DNA of 64,000 bases, from positions 1 through 64,000 of the forward strand of contig NZ_KI928925.1 in NCBI RefSeq assembly GCF_000521215.1, in the 5' to 3' direction. This DNA comes from Labrenzia sp. DG1229. Lineage in GTDB: Bacteria > Pseudomonadota > Alphaproteobacteria > Rhizobiales > Stappiaceae. Both the position numbers and the translations under genes were made by a program. Within the stretch, counting starts at the first letter, position 1. Every line of letters begins with the position of its first letter. Below the pieces are notes generated by a model. It was not told where the DNA came from, did no database searches, and saw only the letters and a program-made list of their open reading frames with translations. Shown one piece after another: positions 37,867 to 47,904 of the stretch.

Positions 37867-40800
37867 ATGACCGACGTCGACAATACACCTGCTGGTTCTT
37901 TGCAAGGTTCAGGTGTCAAGGAGCGGTCGGGCGCTGGGGTCGGTTTCGTTCATTTGAGAGTGCATTCGGCCCTGTCACTCCTTGAAGGTGCTTTGCCCAT
38001 CAAGAAACTGATGGACCTTGCAAAGGCGGACGAGCAGCCCGCGCTCGCGATCGCCGACACCAACAATCTGTTTGGTGCGCAGGAGTTCTCCGCGAAAGCC
38101 TGGGGAGCAGGTATCCAGCCGGTCACGGCATGTCAGCTATCGATCTATTTTGACGATGGCCTGGAGAGCGGGCGCCGCGGCGAACTCGCTCTTGCCGATG
38201 TCGTGCTCATCGCCATGACGGAGACCGGTTACGGCAATCTCATGGAGCTGACGTCGAAAGCGTTTCTCGACACCGATACCGGTCTCAAGCCCCACATCAC
38301 GATCGAGAAACTGCTTTCCAAGTCAAAAGATCTGATTGTTCTGACAGGTGGGCACCTTGGATCGATTGGCGCGGCACTTCTGGCCGGGCAAAAAGACATC
38401 GCAAGGTCGCGCCTGAACAGGCTTTCAGCAGGATTTCCAGGGCGCTGCTATATTGAAATTCAGCGGCACGGCATGGAAGGCGAGCGCAAGACTGAAGATG
38501 CTTTCATCGATCTTGCCTATGAGTTCGGTTTGCCACTCGTTGCGACGAACGAGGCCTTTTTCCCCAGGAGAGAAGATTACGAGGCCCATGACGCGCTGAT
38601 CTGTATCTCCGAGGGACGGGTGTTGATCGAGGACGACAGGCGGCGCCTGACACCGGAACACTATTTCAAGAGCCGTGCGGAAATGTGTGCTCTGTTTGCG
38701 GATTTGCCGGAAGCACTCGCCTCGACGATTGAAATTGCCAAGCGGTGCAGCTTCAGGCCACTTCGCCGGGAGCCGATCCTGCCGAGGTTTGCCAGCGCCG
38801 ATGCTGACCCGGAAGAAGCGGAGCGCGCGGAGTCCGACGAGTTAAAGCGTCAGGCAAGGGAAGGGCTTCAGGCCCGGATCGATGCCCACGGACTGGCGCC
38901 AGGCCTTGAAGAAAAGGACTATTGGGAGCGTCTCGACTACGAAACCGGCATTATCGAGCGCATGAAATTTCCCGGTTACTTCCTGATTGTCGCCGATTTC
39001 ATCAAATGGGCCAAGGCACAGGATATACCGGTTGGCCCGGGGCGTGGATCAGGCGCTGGTTCCCTTGTTGCCTGGTCGCTCACAATCACCGATCTAGACC
39101 CGATGCGGTTTTCGTTGCTGTTCGAACGTTTCCTTAATCCGGAGCGTGTCTCGATGCCGGATTTTGATATCGACTTCTGCCAAAGCCGCCGCGAAGAAGT
39201 CATTCGATACGTTCAGGAAAAATACGGGCGTCAGCAGGTTGCCCAGATCATCACCTTTGGATCGTTGCAGGCGCGTGCGGTGCTGCGCGATGTCGGACGT
39301 GTGCTGCAGATGCCATACGGTCAGGTTGACAGGTTGTGCAAGCTGGTACCGGCAAATCCGGCAAACCCTGTTACGCTTGCCCAGGCGATCGAGGATGAAC
39401 CGCGCCTGCGTGAAGCAGCCAAGGAAGAGGAGATCGTCGAACGACTGCTCGGAATGGCGCAGAAGCTTGAAGGCCTTTACCGGCATGCGTCAACGCATGC
39501 GGCCGGCGTCGTGATCGGTGACCGGCCATTGGAACAACTGGTGCCGCTCTATCGCGACCCCCGCTCCGACATGCCGGTCGCGCAGTTCAACATGAAGATG
39601 GTCGAGGATGCCGGCCTCGTTAAGTTTGACTTTCTCGGATTGAAGACCCTTACGGTCATCGATACCGCGGTCGGGCTGATCGAACGGCGCGGAGTGAAGG
39701 TTGATGTTGCCGGCCTGCCAATTGACGACCTCAAGACGTATGAACTGCTTGCGCGTGGCGAAACCTTCGGCGTGTTCCAGCTGGAAAGTCAGGGGATGCG
39801 CCGAGCCATTGCAGGAATGAAACCGGACCGGTTCGAGGACATCATTGCGCTTGTGGCGCTGTACCGCCCGGGCCCGATGGAAAACATTCCGGTCTACAAC
39901 GCGGTAAAACACGGCGAACAGGATCCTGACTGCCTGCATCCTCTACTTGAAACAATTCTCATGGAGACGAACGGCATTATCGTCTACCAGGAACAGGTAA
40001 TGCAGATTGCGCAGGTTCTTTCCGGATACTCGCTCGGCGAAGCTGATCTCCTGCGTCGGGCGATGGGTAAAAAGATCGCTGCTGAAATGGAAATCCAGCG
40101 AGCCCGTTTCGTCGACGGTGCTGTGGAACGCGGTGTCAAAAAGGCCCAGGCAGGAACGATTTTCGATCTGGTTGCCAAGTTCGCCAATTACGGCTTCAAC
40201 AAGTCGCACGCTGCGGCCTACGCGCTCGTTTCCTATCATACTGCCTGGCTCAAGGCGAACCATCCGGTTGAGTTCATGGCTGCCTCGATGACACTCGATC
40301 TCGGCAATACGGACAAGCTTGGAGATTTTCGGCAGGAAGCCCGGCGGATGGGGATTGTCATCGAGCAACCGTCGATCAACCGCAGCCAGGTCTTTTTTGA
40401 CGTTGCGGACGGCAGGATCTTCTATGCGATGGGCGCAATCAAGGGGGTCGGCGAGCAGGCCGTTGAACATATTGTAGAAGCCCGCGGCGATGAGCCCTTC
40501 ACGAGCCTTGGCGATTTCGCGCGCCGGATATCACCGAAAGCACTCAACAAAAGGACGCTTGAAAACCTTGTCGCTGCAGGGGCTTTTGACGAACTCGAGC
40601 CGAACCGCGCGCGGGTTTTTGAAGGCATCGACCGGATCATGGGGTTGGCACAGCGAACGGAAGAAAACAGGACGCTTGGTCAGGACGAGCTATTCGGGGG
40701 CAGTGACAGCGAGGAACCCTTGCAGCTCGATGACGTACATGGCTGGACAAACGAAGAAAAACTTCAACGAGAACTTTCCGCGATCGGGTTTTACCTGTCC

Positions 40801-41370
40801 GCGCATCCGATTGATGAATATTCAAGCGTTCTTGAAAAGATGCGCGCACAGCCCTGGACGCAGTTTGCCGAAGCGGTGAAACGCGGTGCCTCGCACGGGC
40901 GCCTTGCCGGAACGGTGGTTTCCATGCAGGAACGCAAAACCAAATCCGGGACCCGAATGGGGATTGCCCGGCTTTCTGACGCAACCGGCCAATACGAAGC
41001 ACTTCTGTTTCGGGAAAAGCTGGAACAGTACCGCGATGTGCTTCAGGCCGGCCGGTCGGTCGTTGTTCTTGTCGGTGCGGACATGAGGGACGAAGAACCT
41101 TCGCTTCGCATTGAGCAAGTTGACCCGATCGACAAGGTTGCCGCTCGTCTCCAGAAGAGCATGCGTGTGTTTGTTCGCGACGAACGTCCGATACAAAGCC
41201 TTGCCAAGCAGCTGCACGTCAGAGGTGAGGGGGACGTTACAGTGATTGTTCTTTTGGAAAACGGGGCACGCGAAGTCGAGGTGAAACTTCCCGGGAGGTT
41301 TCGCCTGTCTCCCGAAGTTGCAGGTGCGCTGAAGGCTGTACCCGGCGTGACAGATGTTCAGGTGGCTTGA
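37867..41370 (+). CDS. dnaE: DNA polymerase III subunit alpha
   Basis: DnaE is the replicative polymerase. The 1167-residue protein has the N-terminal PHP domain (FVHLRVHSALSLLEGA), a palm with PDFDIDFC at 431-438 carrying the paired metal-binding aspartates, fingers (HASTHAAGVVIG, KSHAAAYALVSY), and a C-terminal HhH and OB-fold region (AGTVVSMQERKTKSGTRMG). It is the DnaE1 type by length. It lies downstream of lolCD, as in other Hyphomicrobiales. Confidence 0.97.
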   Translation: MTDVDNTPAGSLQGSGVKERSGAGVGFVHLRVHSALSLLEGALPIKKLMDLAKADEQPALAIADTNNLFGAQEFSAKAWGAGIQPVTACQLSIYFDDGLESGRRGELALADVVLIAMTETGYGNLMELTSKAFLDTDTGLKPHITIEKLLSKSKDLIVLTGGHLGSIGAALLAGQKDIARSRLNRLSAGFPGRCYIEIQRHGMEGERKTEDAFIDLAYEFGLPLVATNEAFFPRREDYEAHDALICISEGRVLIEDDRRRLTPEHYFKSRAEMCALFADLPEALASTIEIAKRCSFRPLRREPILPRFASADADPEEAERAESDELKRQAREGLQARIDAHGLAPGLEEKDYWERLDYETGIIERMKFPGYFLIVADFIKWAKAQDIPVGPGRGSGAGSLVAWSLTITDLDPMRFSLLFERFLNPERVSMPDFDIDFCQSRREEVIRYVQEKYGRQQVAQIITFGSLQARAVLRDVGRVLQMPYGQVDRLCKLVPANPANPVTLAQAIEDEPRLREAAKEEEIVERLLGMAQKLEGLYRHASTHAAGVVIGDRPLEQLVPLYRDPRSDMPVAQFNMKMVEDAGLVKFDFLGLKTLTVIDTAVGLIERRGVKVDVAGLPIDDLKTYELLARGETFGVFQLESQGMRRAIAGMKPDRFEDIIALVALYRPGPMENIPVYNAVKHGEQDPDCLHPLLETILMETNGIIVYQEQVMQIAQVLSGYSLGEADLLRRAMGKKIAAEMEIQRARFVDGAVERGVKKAQAGTIFDLVAKFANYGFNKSHAAAYALVSYHTAWLKANHPVEFMAASMTLDLGNTDKLGDFRQEARRMGIVIEQPSINRSQVFFDVADGRIFYAMGAIKGVGEQAVEHIVEARGDEPFTSLGDFARRISPKALNKRTLENLVAAGAFDELEPNRARVFEGIDRIMGLAQRTEENRTLGQDELFGGSDSEEPLQLDDVHGWTNEEKLQRELSAIGFYLSAHPIDEYSSVLEKMRAQPWTQFAEAVKRGASHGRLAGTVVSMQERKTKSGTRMGIARLSDATGQYEALLFREKLEQYRDVLQAGRSVVVLVGADMRDEEPSLRIEQVDPIDKVAARLQKSMRVFVRDERPIQSLAKQLHVRGEGDVTVIVLLENGAREVEVKLPGRFRLSPEVAGALKAVPGVTDVQVA

Positions 41371-41627
41371 TCGGCAGGCGAGGCGCAACATGATTCAAGC
41401 GAATTTATCGGATCGAGAAAATCTAGCAATTCACGCCTTTGAACAGATTTATAGATTTCAAATAACTTTATTAATGCAATATTAGAGTATTTATTCTTCC
41501 GATTTCTTGATATTTTGAACAGTACTTGAAATTTTGGCAAATTGTTAATGGTAGAATTAGTTTTTATCGTGAAGTTGTTTATATTCGGAGCCGGTTCCCT
41601 GTATTGTCAAGATGAAAACATAAGTGT
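41371..41627. other. AT-rich intergenic region between dnaE and cpaB-like gene
   Basis: This 257-base stretch is clearly more AT-rich than its neighbours (especially 41395-41580). It holds the CtrA-like site at 41471-41485 and a second TTAA-N8-TTAG at 41545-41560. No gene is supported in it. Confidence 0.45.
41471..41485 (+). promoter_or_regulatory. candidate CtrA-binding box
   Basis: TTAATGCAATATTAG fits TTAA-N7-TTAA, the full CtrA site of alphaproteobacteria, at seven of eight specified bases. It lies about 155 bases before the cpaB-like gene. In Caulobacter, CtrA controls Flp pilus genes, which makes the site plausible. In AT-rich DNA such a match can also occur by chance. Confidence 0.3.
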
Positions 41628-42431
41628 GTGCTGGGAATATGCAAATTGTGGACGACGCTCGCTAGGATATTTGTACTGCTCGTATCGCTTGGCGCGGGAT
41701 ACCAAGCCTTCCAGTTTGTAAGGAACTCTGAGGAGGTTGCCATTGCGCCGCCACCTCCGGCACCAGTCGTGCACGCACAGGTACTGGTTGCTGCCAAGGA
41801 TATTCCACAAGGCGGCAAGATCACCGACAGGGACTTTGCCTGGGTGGAATGGCCGAAAAACGCTGTGCCGAACGGCGCATTGACCAAGCAAACCCACGAT
41901 ATCGAAAGCCCGGAGGTGCTCGGCAGTATCGCCAAATCAGCAATTTATTCAGGCGAACCGATCCGCGGGGAGCGATTGATACGGACCGACAAGGGATACA
42001 TGGCGACGATCCTGCCAAAGGGAAAGCGGGCCATCGCTGTCAAGGTGGAGCAGGAAACCTCTGCAGGCGGTTTCATTCTTCCCGGAGACAAGGTCGATCT
42101 TATCCTGACGCAACGTGTCGATGGTGTCGGGGTGACAAGTGAAACGATCCTGGAAAACATCCGCGTTCTAGCCATCGACAGTACTACCGCCGGAGAACAG
42201 GATGCCAAGAACCTTTCGCCCAAACGAACCGCGACGCTGGAACTGACCCTGTTTCAATCCGAAGTCGTTGTTCAGGCGCAACAAGTAGGTTCGATCGCGT
42301 TGGCCTTGCGCAGTGCTGAAGATTCGGCCGACGATGCCGAGGTCAACGACCGGCGTCGGGCGCAGGTCTTTGTGCGCATTCAGCCAGACCACTGGTCTGT
42401 TGGCTCGCACGGCGCAAGTGTCATCGATTGA
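41628..42431 (+). CDS. CpaB-like Flp pilus assembly protein (solitary)
   Basis: The 267-residue protein has an N-terminal membrane helix (LARIFVLLVSLGAGYQAF), a Pro-rich linker, and a SAF/RcpC-type region (VLVAAKDIPQGGKITDRDFA, VEWPKNAVPNGALTK, then a later GFILPGDKVDLILTQRVDG). CpaB/RcpC is a periplasmic part of Flp (Tad) pilus machines. No other tad/cpa genes are here, which is unusual. The start is uncertain: GTG 41628 has no clear ribosome-binding site, and TTG 41646 is also possible. A relic or second copy cannot be excluded, but the frame is intact and full length. Confidence 0.75.
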   Translation: MLGICKLWTTLARIFVLLVSLGAGYQAFQFVRNSEEVAIAPPPPAPVVHAQVLVAAKDIPQGGKITDRDFAWVEWPKNAVPNGALTKQTHDIESPEVLGSIAKSAIYSGEPIRGERLIRTDKGYMATILPKGKRAIAVKVEQETSAGGFILPGDKVDLILTQRVDGVGVTSETILENIRVLAIDSTTAGEQDAKNLSPKRTATLELTLFQSEVVVQAQQVGSIALALRSAEDSADDAEVNDRRRAQVFVRIQPDHWSVGSHGASVID

Positions 42432-42784
42432 GCGCCGACTGGCAGAATACCCCGAATTTTCGTTCCGCCATCGGTGCCAAATGCGTAAAGTGTGTCGAAG
42501 GTCTTGCATATCTCCACGTTCATCTGAGTTCGGACATCGGCAATCGCAACGATATGTGTGTGGCTGGAATTTCGCCTTGATGTCCCAATCTTACGAAATG
42601 CGCCAAAGAAAACCGGAATTTGGGTCTTGAAATAAATTCCCGCCCCAACTATAAGGCGCCAATTCCACACGCAAGGGGCGGAACCTGAGCTTATCGGGGT
42701 CCATCCGGTGGCCGAAAGGAGTGATCCTCCGGCCCATACTCCTCTTGCGGAGGTTAAACCGGAAAACTCAGGAGATTAAGGGCC
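42432..42784. other. rpsB upstream region with structured leader
   Basis: No gene is supported in these 353 bases. The part just before rpsB (about 42710-42755) can fold: GGCC (42710-42713) and GGAG (42718-42721) can pair with CTCCGGCC, and CTCC...GGAG follows. A leader of this sort could serve S2-mediated autoregulation, known for rpsB-tsf in other bacteria. The structure is read by eye only. Confidence 0.35.
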
Positions 42785-43714
42785 ATGGCATTGCCCGATT
42801 TCACCATGCGTCAGCTGCTCGAAGCTGGCATTCACTTTGGTCACCAGAAACACCGTTGGAACCCGCGCATGGGTCAGTACATCTTTGGTGTACGCAACGA
42901 TGTCCACATAATGGATCTGTCCCAGACCGTTCCGCTTCTGCACCAGGCGCTCAAGACCGTGTCCGACACCGTCGCTGGCGGTGGCCGCGTGCTGATCGTC
43001 GGGACCAAGCGTCAAGCACAGGAAGCTGTTGCGTCTTCTGCGCGCAACTCTGCCCAGTACTTTGTCAACGCTCGCTGGCTCGGCGGTATGCTGACCAACT
43101 GGAAGACCATTTCCCAGTCGATCCAGCGCCTGCGCAAGCTGGAAGAAACCTTGTCTTCCGATGCGGCAAACGCCCTGACCAAGAAAGAGCGACTGTTCAT
43201 GGATCGCGAGCGCGAGAAGCTCGAACGGAACCTCGGCGGTATCAAGGATATGGGCGGTATTCCCGACCTGATCTTCGTGATTGATACAAACCGGGAAGCG
43301 ATCGCTATACAGGAAGCCCGTCGTCTGGGTATTCCGGTCGCAGCTATTTTGGACTCCAATTCCAATCCGGATGGCATCACTTATCCGGTACCGGGCAATG
43401 ACGACGCCGGACGTGCGATTTCGCTTTACTGCGATCTGATCGCCCGTGCTGCGATCGACGGCATTTCCCGTGCTCAGGGTGCCGCCGGTATGGATATCGG
43501 AGAATCGGAGGAAACTCCGTTGGAAGAAGCACTCGTTTCTTCCGAGGAAACTGCACCAGTTGCTGAAGAAGCTGCACCTGCCGCTGAAGAAGCTGCACCT
43601 GTTGCTGAAGAAGCTGCACCAGTTGCTGAAGAAGCTGCACCAGTTGCTGAAGAAGCTGCACCAGTCGCTGAAGAAGCTCCAGCTGAAGCCAAACCTGTCG
43701 CGGCTGAAGCCTAG
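42785..43714 (+). CDS. rpsB: 30S ribosomal protein S2 with repetitive acidic tail
   Basis: S2 is required for the 30S subunit. The first about 245 residues are a normal S2 ([51 protein letters not shown]). The protein continues to 309 residues with a tail of near-perfect VAEEAAP repeats encoded by a 21-base tandem array. Extended acidic tails on S2 occur in alphaproteobacteria, but the repeat number is likely to vary. GGAG at 42771-42774 is the ribosome-binding site. Confidence 0.97.
   Translation: MALPDFTMRQLLEAGIHFGHQKHRWNPRMGQYIFGVRNDVHIMDLSQTVPLLHQALKTVSDTVAGGGRVLIVGTKRQAQEAVASSARNSAQYFVNARWLGGMLTNWKTISQSIQRLRKLEETLSSDAANALTKKERLFMDREREKLERNLGGIKDMGGIPDLIFVIDTNREAIAIQEARRLGIPVAAILDSNSNPDGITYPVPGNDDAGRAISLYCDLIARAAIDGISRAQGAAGMDIGESEETPLEEALVSSEETAPVAEEAAPAAEEAAPVAEEAAPVAEEAAPVAEEAAPVAEEAPAEAKPVAAEA
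43559..43684 (+). repeat. 21-base tandem repeat array in rpsB, six units
   Basis: Six units of GTTGCTGAAGAAGCTGCACC + A/T run from 43559 to 43684, each coding for VAEEAAP. Units at 43601-43621, 43622-43642 and 43643-43663 are identical. The first differs at the last base, the second also at two bases near its start, and the last diverges into the C-terminal tail. Identity between units points to recent slippage or unequal exchange. Confidence 0.95.
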
Positions 43715-43721
43715 GATATTT

Positions 43722-43750
43722 CTGCCGCGGCTCTCGCGGCAGTTTTATGT
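43722..43750 (+). terminator. hairpin terminator or attenuator between rpsB and tsf
   Basis: CTGCCGCG (43722-43729) and CGCGGCAG (43735-43742) with a 5-base loop are followed by TTTTATGTT. A second perfect 8-base hairpin follows at 43765-43786 (GGACTGCA/TGCAGTCC). They may reduce readthrough into tsf. Confidence 0.65.
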
Positions 43751-43857
43751 TGAATTCGCAAGGCGGACTGCACTTTGTTGCAGTCCAGTCATATAGACGC
43801 GCGATGCAATGGGCTAAACCGCGTCTTATCTGAAACCTCCCATCCACGAGGCAATCG

Positions 43858-44775
43858 ATGAGCATTACCGCTGCGATGGTAAAAGAGCTCCGTGAGAAAT
43901 CCGGCGCTGGCATGATGGACTGTAAAACCGCTCTGAGCGAATCAGGCGGTGACATGGAGGCGGCTGTAGACTGGCTGCGCACCAAGGGTCTGGCAAAGGC
44001 TGCCAAGAAGGCAGGACGCGTTGCCGCTGAAGGCCTGGTAGGTGTGGCTTCTGACGGTGGTAAAGCTGCCGTGATCGAGCTGAACTCCGAAACCGACTTC
44101 GTCGCGCGTAACGAAGGCTTCCAGGAACTTGTCACCAAAGTTGCCAAGGCAGCCATCGGAACCGATGGTTCGGTTGAAGCCGTTTCAGCAACTGATCTCG
44201 ATGGCAAGTCGGTATCCGCTGCGATAACCGATGCAATTGCAACCATCGGCGAAAACATGACCCTTCGTCGCTCTGCCTTGCTTGCAGTCAACGAAGGTGT
44301 TGTATCGGTCTACGTTCACGGCAAGGTTGCCGAAGGTCTCGGCAAGATCGGCGTTCTTGTTGCACTTGGGTCGTCGGGTGACCAGGCAAAGCTTGATGCG
44401 CTTGGCCGCCAGATTGCCATGCACGTTGCCGCAACCAGCCCGCTCGCCCTGAATGTCGCAGAGCTGGACCAGGCGGTTGTCGAGCGTGAAAAATCGGTGT
44501 TCTCCGAGCAGGCGCGTGAATCCGGTAAACCGGACAACATCATTGAAAAAATGGTGGAAGGACGTTTGCGCAAATTCTACGAGGAAGTTACCCTCGAGAA
44601 ACAGGCTTTTGTAATCAACCCGGACCAAACGGTTGAACAGGCTGTAGAGGCGCTTGCCAAGGAACTGGGTACTGAAGTCAAACTTTCCGGCTTCGTTCGC
44701 TTCGCACTGGGTGAGGGGATCGAAAAAGAGGAACAGGACTTCGCCGCAGAGGTGGCGGCAGCCACCGGGCAGTAA
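43858..44775 (+). CDS. tsf: elongation factor Ts
   Basis: EF-Ts recycles EF-Tu by exchanging GDP for GTP. The 305-residue protein has the N-terminal UBA-like domain ([20 protein letters not shown]), the core with [18 protein letters not shown] (the TDFV motif that contacts EF-Tu), and a C-terminal dimerisation region. The length is normal. It is the usual partner of rpsB and ends with a strong terminator. Confidence 0.97.
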   Translation: MSITAAMVKELREKSGAGMMDCKTALSESGGDMEAAVDWLRTKGLAKAAKKAGRVAAEGLVGVASDGGKAAVIELNSETDFVARNEGFQELVTKVAKAAIGTDGSVEAVSATDLDGKSVSAAITDAIATIGENMTLRRSALLAVNEGVVSVYVHGKVAEGLGKIGVLVALGSSGDQAKLDALGRQIAMHVAATSPLALNVAELDQAVVEREKSVFSEQARESGKPDNIIEKMVEGRLRKFYEEVTLEKQAFVINPDQTVEQAVEALAKELGTEVKLSGFVRFALGEGIEKEEQDFAAEVAAATGQ

Positions 44776-44783
44776 GCTCAAGG

Positions 44784-44814
44784 AAAGCGCCGGCAAGACC
44801 GGCGCTTTTTTTTT
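44784..44814 (+). terminator. Rho-independent terminator of tsf
   Basis: AAAGCGCCGG (44784-44793) and CCGGCGCTTT (44799-44808) with a 5-base loop are followed by T residues up to 44814. Confidence 0.9.
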
Positions 44815-44843
44815 AGGAAGACAATTCTAAATCAGGTGAACCC

Positions 44844-45563
44844 ATGTCGAATTCTTTGCGTTGGAAACGGATCCTTCTGAAACTTTCCGGCGAGGCCCTT
44901 ATGGGCTCGCAGGCTTTTGGAATTGACCCGGCCATTGTGCAAAGGATCGCCAAGGAGATTGCCGATGCCGTCGCTCTTGGAGCACAGGTCGGTGTCGTCG
45001 TCGGCGGCGGCAACATTTTCCGCGGCGTCGCGGTTGCAGCAAAGGGCGGCAACCGGGTCACCGGTGACCATATGGGCATGCTGGCAACTATCATGAACAG
45101 CCTGACGCTCGCAGATGCCCTTCGCCGTTTGAAAGTCAATGCACGCGTACTGTCTGCCGTTGCGGTGCCTTCTATCTGTGAAACCTTTTCCCAGCGTGTC
45201 GCCGACCGCTACATGGAAGACGGAGATGTCATTATCTTCGCCGGAGGGACAGGAAATCCCTTCTTTACGACCGATAGCGGTGCTGCCCTGCGCGCTGCCG
45301 AAATGAAGTGCGATGCCTTTTTGAAAGGTACGCAGGTGGACGGGGTCTATTCCGAAGACCCCAAGGTCAATCCCGAAGCGGAACGGTATCAGACTCTCGG
45401 CTATGAAGAAGTCATCACACGCAATCTGAAAGTCATGGATACAACGGCGATCGCTCTGGCGCGTGACAATTCAATTCCGGTTATCGTGTTTTCAATCCAT
45501 TCGCCTGGTGCGTTGGTGAGTGTGCTGCAGGAAACGGGCACTTATACAGTCGTTGGAGACTGA
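44844..45563 (+). CDS. pyrH: UMP kinase
   Basis: PyrH phosphorylates UMP to UDP in pyrimidine nucleotide synthesis. The 239-residue protein has the amino-acid-kinase fold: [27 protein letters not shown], the nucleotide region [20 protein letters not shown] and a normal C-terminus. It lies just after the tsf terminator and 110 bases before frr. Confidence 0.96.
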   Translation: MSNSLRWKRILLKLSGEALMGSQAFGIDPAIVQRIAKEIADAVALGAQVGVVVGGGNIFRGVAVAAKGGNRVTGDHMGMLATIMNSLTLADALRRLKVNARVLSAVAVPSICETFSQRVADRYMEDGDVIIFAGGTGNPFFTTDSGAALRAAEMKCDAFLKGTQVDGVYSEDPKVNPEAERYQTLGYEEVITRNLKVMDTTAIALARDNSIPVIVFSIHSPGALVSVLQETGTYTVVGD

Positions 45564-45673
45564 AACTTTTAGGCCCGTTCAGCCTTCAAGCTCTTGTGTT
45601 TCAGCGCGTTTGTGCCATGTTGGCGCGCGCTGAGACTCTATTTAGCCAAGCACAAATCAATAGTGAGGACAAA

Positions 45674-46237
45674 ATGTCGGTAGAAGGTGTCGATCTGGAT
45701 GATTTGAAGCGCCGTATGCAAGGGGCTCTTTCTGTGCTGAAGACAGATTTTTCCGGCCTTCGCACCGGCCGCGCCTCAGCGTCCATGATGGATCCGATCT
45801 CAGTCGATGCTTACGGTCAGGCAATGCCGATCAATCAGGTGGCAACTGTATCTGTTCCTGAACCGCGGATGGTGGCGGTGCAAGTCTGGGACAAAAGCAT
45901 GGTTGCTGCCGTCGAAAGGGCTATCCGCGAATCGAATCTCGGCCTCAATCCTGTCGTCGATGGCCAACTTCTTCGTCTTCCTATTCCTGAACTCAATGAG
46001 GAACGCCGCCATGAACTTATCAAGGTGGCGCACAAATATGCCGAACAGGCGAAAGTCGCGATCCGCCACGTGAGACGTGATGGAATGGACGACGCAAAAA
46101 AGGCTGAAAAGGACGGCGAGATTTCTCAGGACGACAGCCGGGTCGCCTCAGAGGAAGTCCAAAAACTCACTGATCAGATGATTGGTGAAGTGGACACTAT
46201 GCTGGAGAAGAAAGAACAGGAAATTTCACAGGTCTGA
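45674..46237 (+). CDS. frr: ribosome recycling factor
   Basis: RRF splits post-termination ribosomes with EF-G. The 187-residue protein from 45674 has the family start and features ([40 protein letters not shown]). The N-terminal extension from 45596 has no family features and is rejected; GTGAGGAC precedes 45674. It sits in the tsf-pyrH-frr-uppS order found across bacteria. Confidence 0.97.
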   Translation: MSVEGVDLDDLKRRMQGALSVLKTDFSGLRTGRASASMMDPISVDAYGQAMPINQVATVSVPEPRMVAVQVWDKSMVAAVERAIRESNLGLNPVVDGQLLRLPIPELNEERRHELIKVAHKYAEQAKVAIRHVRRDGMDDAKKAEKDGEISQDDSRVASEEVQKLTDQMIGEVDTMLEKKEQEISQV

Positions 46238-46269
46238 GTGATTCTTGAACCAGTGAATTGGGGGAGCCG

Positions 46270-47031
46270 ATGAGCGTCAGCCCACATCCGCAAGCACCTG
46301 TCGAAGATAGCTCCAGCGGCAAGTTGCCGAAACACGTCGCCTTCATTATGGACGGCAACGGACGTTGGGCAACCGCCAGGGGGCTGCCGAGAACGGAAGG
46401 TCACCGCCAGGGACTCGAAGCCCTGCGCAGCGTCATCCGTCATGCGGGCAAGGTTGGTGTGGAGATCATCACGATCTACAGCTTTTCTTCTGAAAACTGG
46501 AACCGTCCTGCGACCGAAGTTTCCTTCCTGATGGGGCTTTTGAAACGTTTCGTGCAACGCGACCTTAGTGAATTGCACGAAGCAAATGTCCGCATTCGCA
46601 TCATTGGCGGCAGGAGCGATCTGGACCCGGGCATCCTGTCTCTGCTTGAAGAAGCGGAGGAATTAACGCGCCGCAATTCCGGACTCGAACTGGTTGTTGC
46701 GTTCAACTACGGCTCCAGAGCCGAAATGCTGCGGGCCGCCCAGCATCTGGCACAACGTGTTCAAGATGGTGAAATACGTTTGGAAGAGATTACCGAAGAG
46801 GCCTTTTCACAAAGTCTGGACACTGGTGGTCTGCCAGACCCGGATCTGATTATCCGAACGAGCGGTGAGTTACGCCTGTCAAATTTCCTGCTATGGCAGG
46901 CAGCTTATTCCGAGTTCTATTTCTGTGATCTGAACTGGCCTGATTTTGACGAGGCCGCGTTTGACGAGGCGCTATCGTGCTTTGGCAATCGTCAACGGCG
47001 ATATGGCGGTCTGGATGCCAAGGCGTTATGA
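46270..47031 (+). CDS. uppS: undecaprenyl diphosphate synthase
   Basis: UppS makes the C55 carrier lipid for peptidoglycan and O-antigen. The 253-residue protein has [19 protein letters not shown] with the catalytic Asp, the HRQG segment, EVSFLMGL, and the conserved [20 protein letters not shown]. Start 46270 (MSVSPHPQ) has GGGGGAG at 46260-46265; a TTG at 46258 is less likely. It precedes cdsA by 15 bases. Confidence 0.96.
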   Translation: MSVSPHPQAPVEDSSSGKLPKHVAFIMDGNGRWATARGLPRTEGHRQGLEALRSVIRHAGKVGVEIITIYSFSSENWNRPATEVSFLMGLLKRFVQRDLSELHEANVRIRIIGGRSDLDPGILSLLEEAEELTRRNSGLELVVAFNYGSRAEMLRAAQHLAQRVQDGEIRLEEITEEAFSQSLDTGGLPDPDLIIRTSGELRLSNFLLWQAAYSEFYFCDLNWPDFDEAAFDEALSCFGNRQRRYGGLDAKAL

Positions 47032-47046
47032 CTTGCGGCCTGCCTG

Positions 47047-47889
47047 ATGGCTGACATTGACAAGAAACAGAATACGTCGTCGGATCTTCGGTTACGCCTG
47101 ATTTCGGCAGTGATCCTCGGACCTCTTGTGCTGGTTATCGTTTATCTTGGGGGAGCGGCCTATGTCCTGTTGGTGCTTGTCGCTGCAGCGCTGTTTCTTT
47201 GGGAATGGATCACCATAACAGGAACTCGCGATACGTTTGCCGTGCCGATAGTTGGCCTTGCCACGCTTGTCCTGCTTGCCGGGCTGGAGCTTGCCGGCAT
47301 GCCTGGATTTGCGCTGCTTGCAATGCTGGCAGGTGCGATTGCGGCTTTTGCCGCCGGTGGTCTTGGCCGGACTGGTCGCTGGGGCGCGGAAGGCGTGCTT
47401 TATAGCGGTCTAGCGCTCTATTCGCTGCTTGTCCTCAGAGATGGTACCCATGGAACACTTTTTACCTTCTTCCTGATGTTTGTGGTGTGGGCGACCGACA
47501 TCTTTGCCTATTTTACCGGTCGCGCGCTCGGCGGACCCAAACTATGGCAACGTGTGTCCCCCAAAAAGACCTGGTCAGGCGCTCTCGGAGGGTTGATTTG
47601 CGCAACCTTGTTCGGAACAGGCGTCGCCCTTGCCGCCGGGTCCCAAAACCTGATCGCCTGGGCGGCACTGGCCGGTGTGCTGTCGATTGTTTCGCAGGCG
47701 GGGGATTTGCTGGAGTCTGCCATAAAGCGGCGCTTTGACGTAAAGGATTCAAGTCGTCTGATCCCCGGTCACGGCGGTATCATGGACAGAATTGACGGTT
47801 TGGTCGCAGCAGCAATCTTTGCAGTTGTTGTCGGACTGGTGTCAGGCGGTTCGCTCTCGGACCCAGTTGCCGGCCTGGGGCTTGGTTGA
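47047..47889 (+). CDS. cdsA: phosphatidate cytidylyltransferase
   Basis: CdsA makes CDP-diacylglycerol for phospholipids. The 280-residue protein has multiple membrane helices and the C-terminal signature ESAIKRRFDVKDSSRLIPG followed by HGGIMDRIDG. Position between uppS and dxr is the usual one. Confidence 0.94.
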   Translation: MADIDKKQNTSSDLRLRLISAVILGPLVLVIVYLGGAAYVLLVLVAAALFLWEWITITGTRDTFAVPIVGLATLVLLAGLELAGMPGFALLAMLAGAIAAFAAGGLGRTGRWGAEGVLYSGLALYSLLVLRDGTHGTLFTFFLMFVVWATDIFAYFTGRALGGPKLWQRVSPKKTWSGALGGLICATLFGTGVALAAGSQNLIAWAALAGVLSIVSQAGDLLESAIKRRFDVKDSSRLIPGHGGIMDRIDGLVAAAIFAVVVGLVSGGSLSDPVAGLGLG

Positions 47890-47904
47890 GTTGGAGAAAA
47901 ATCA

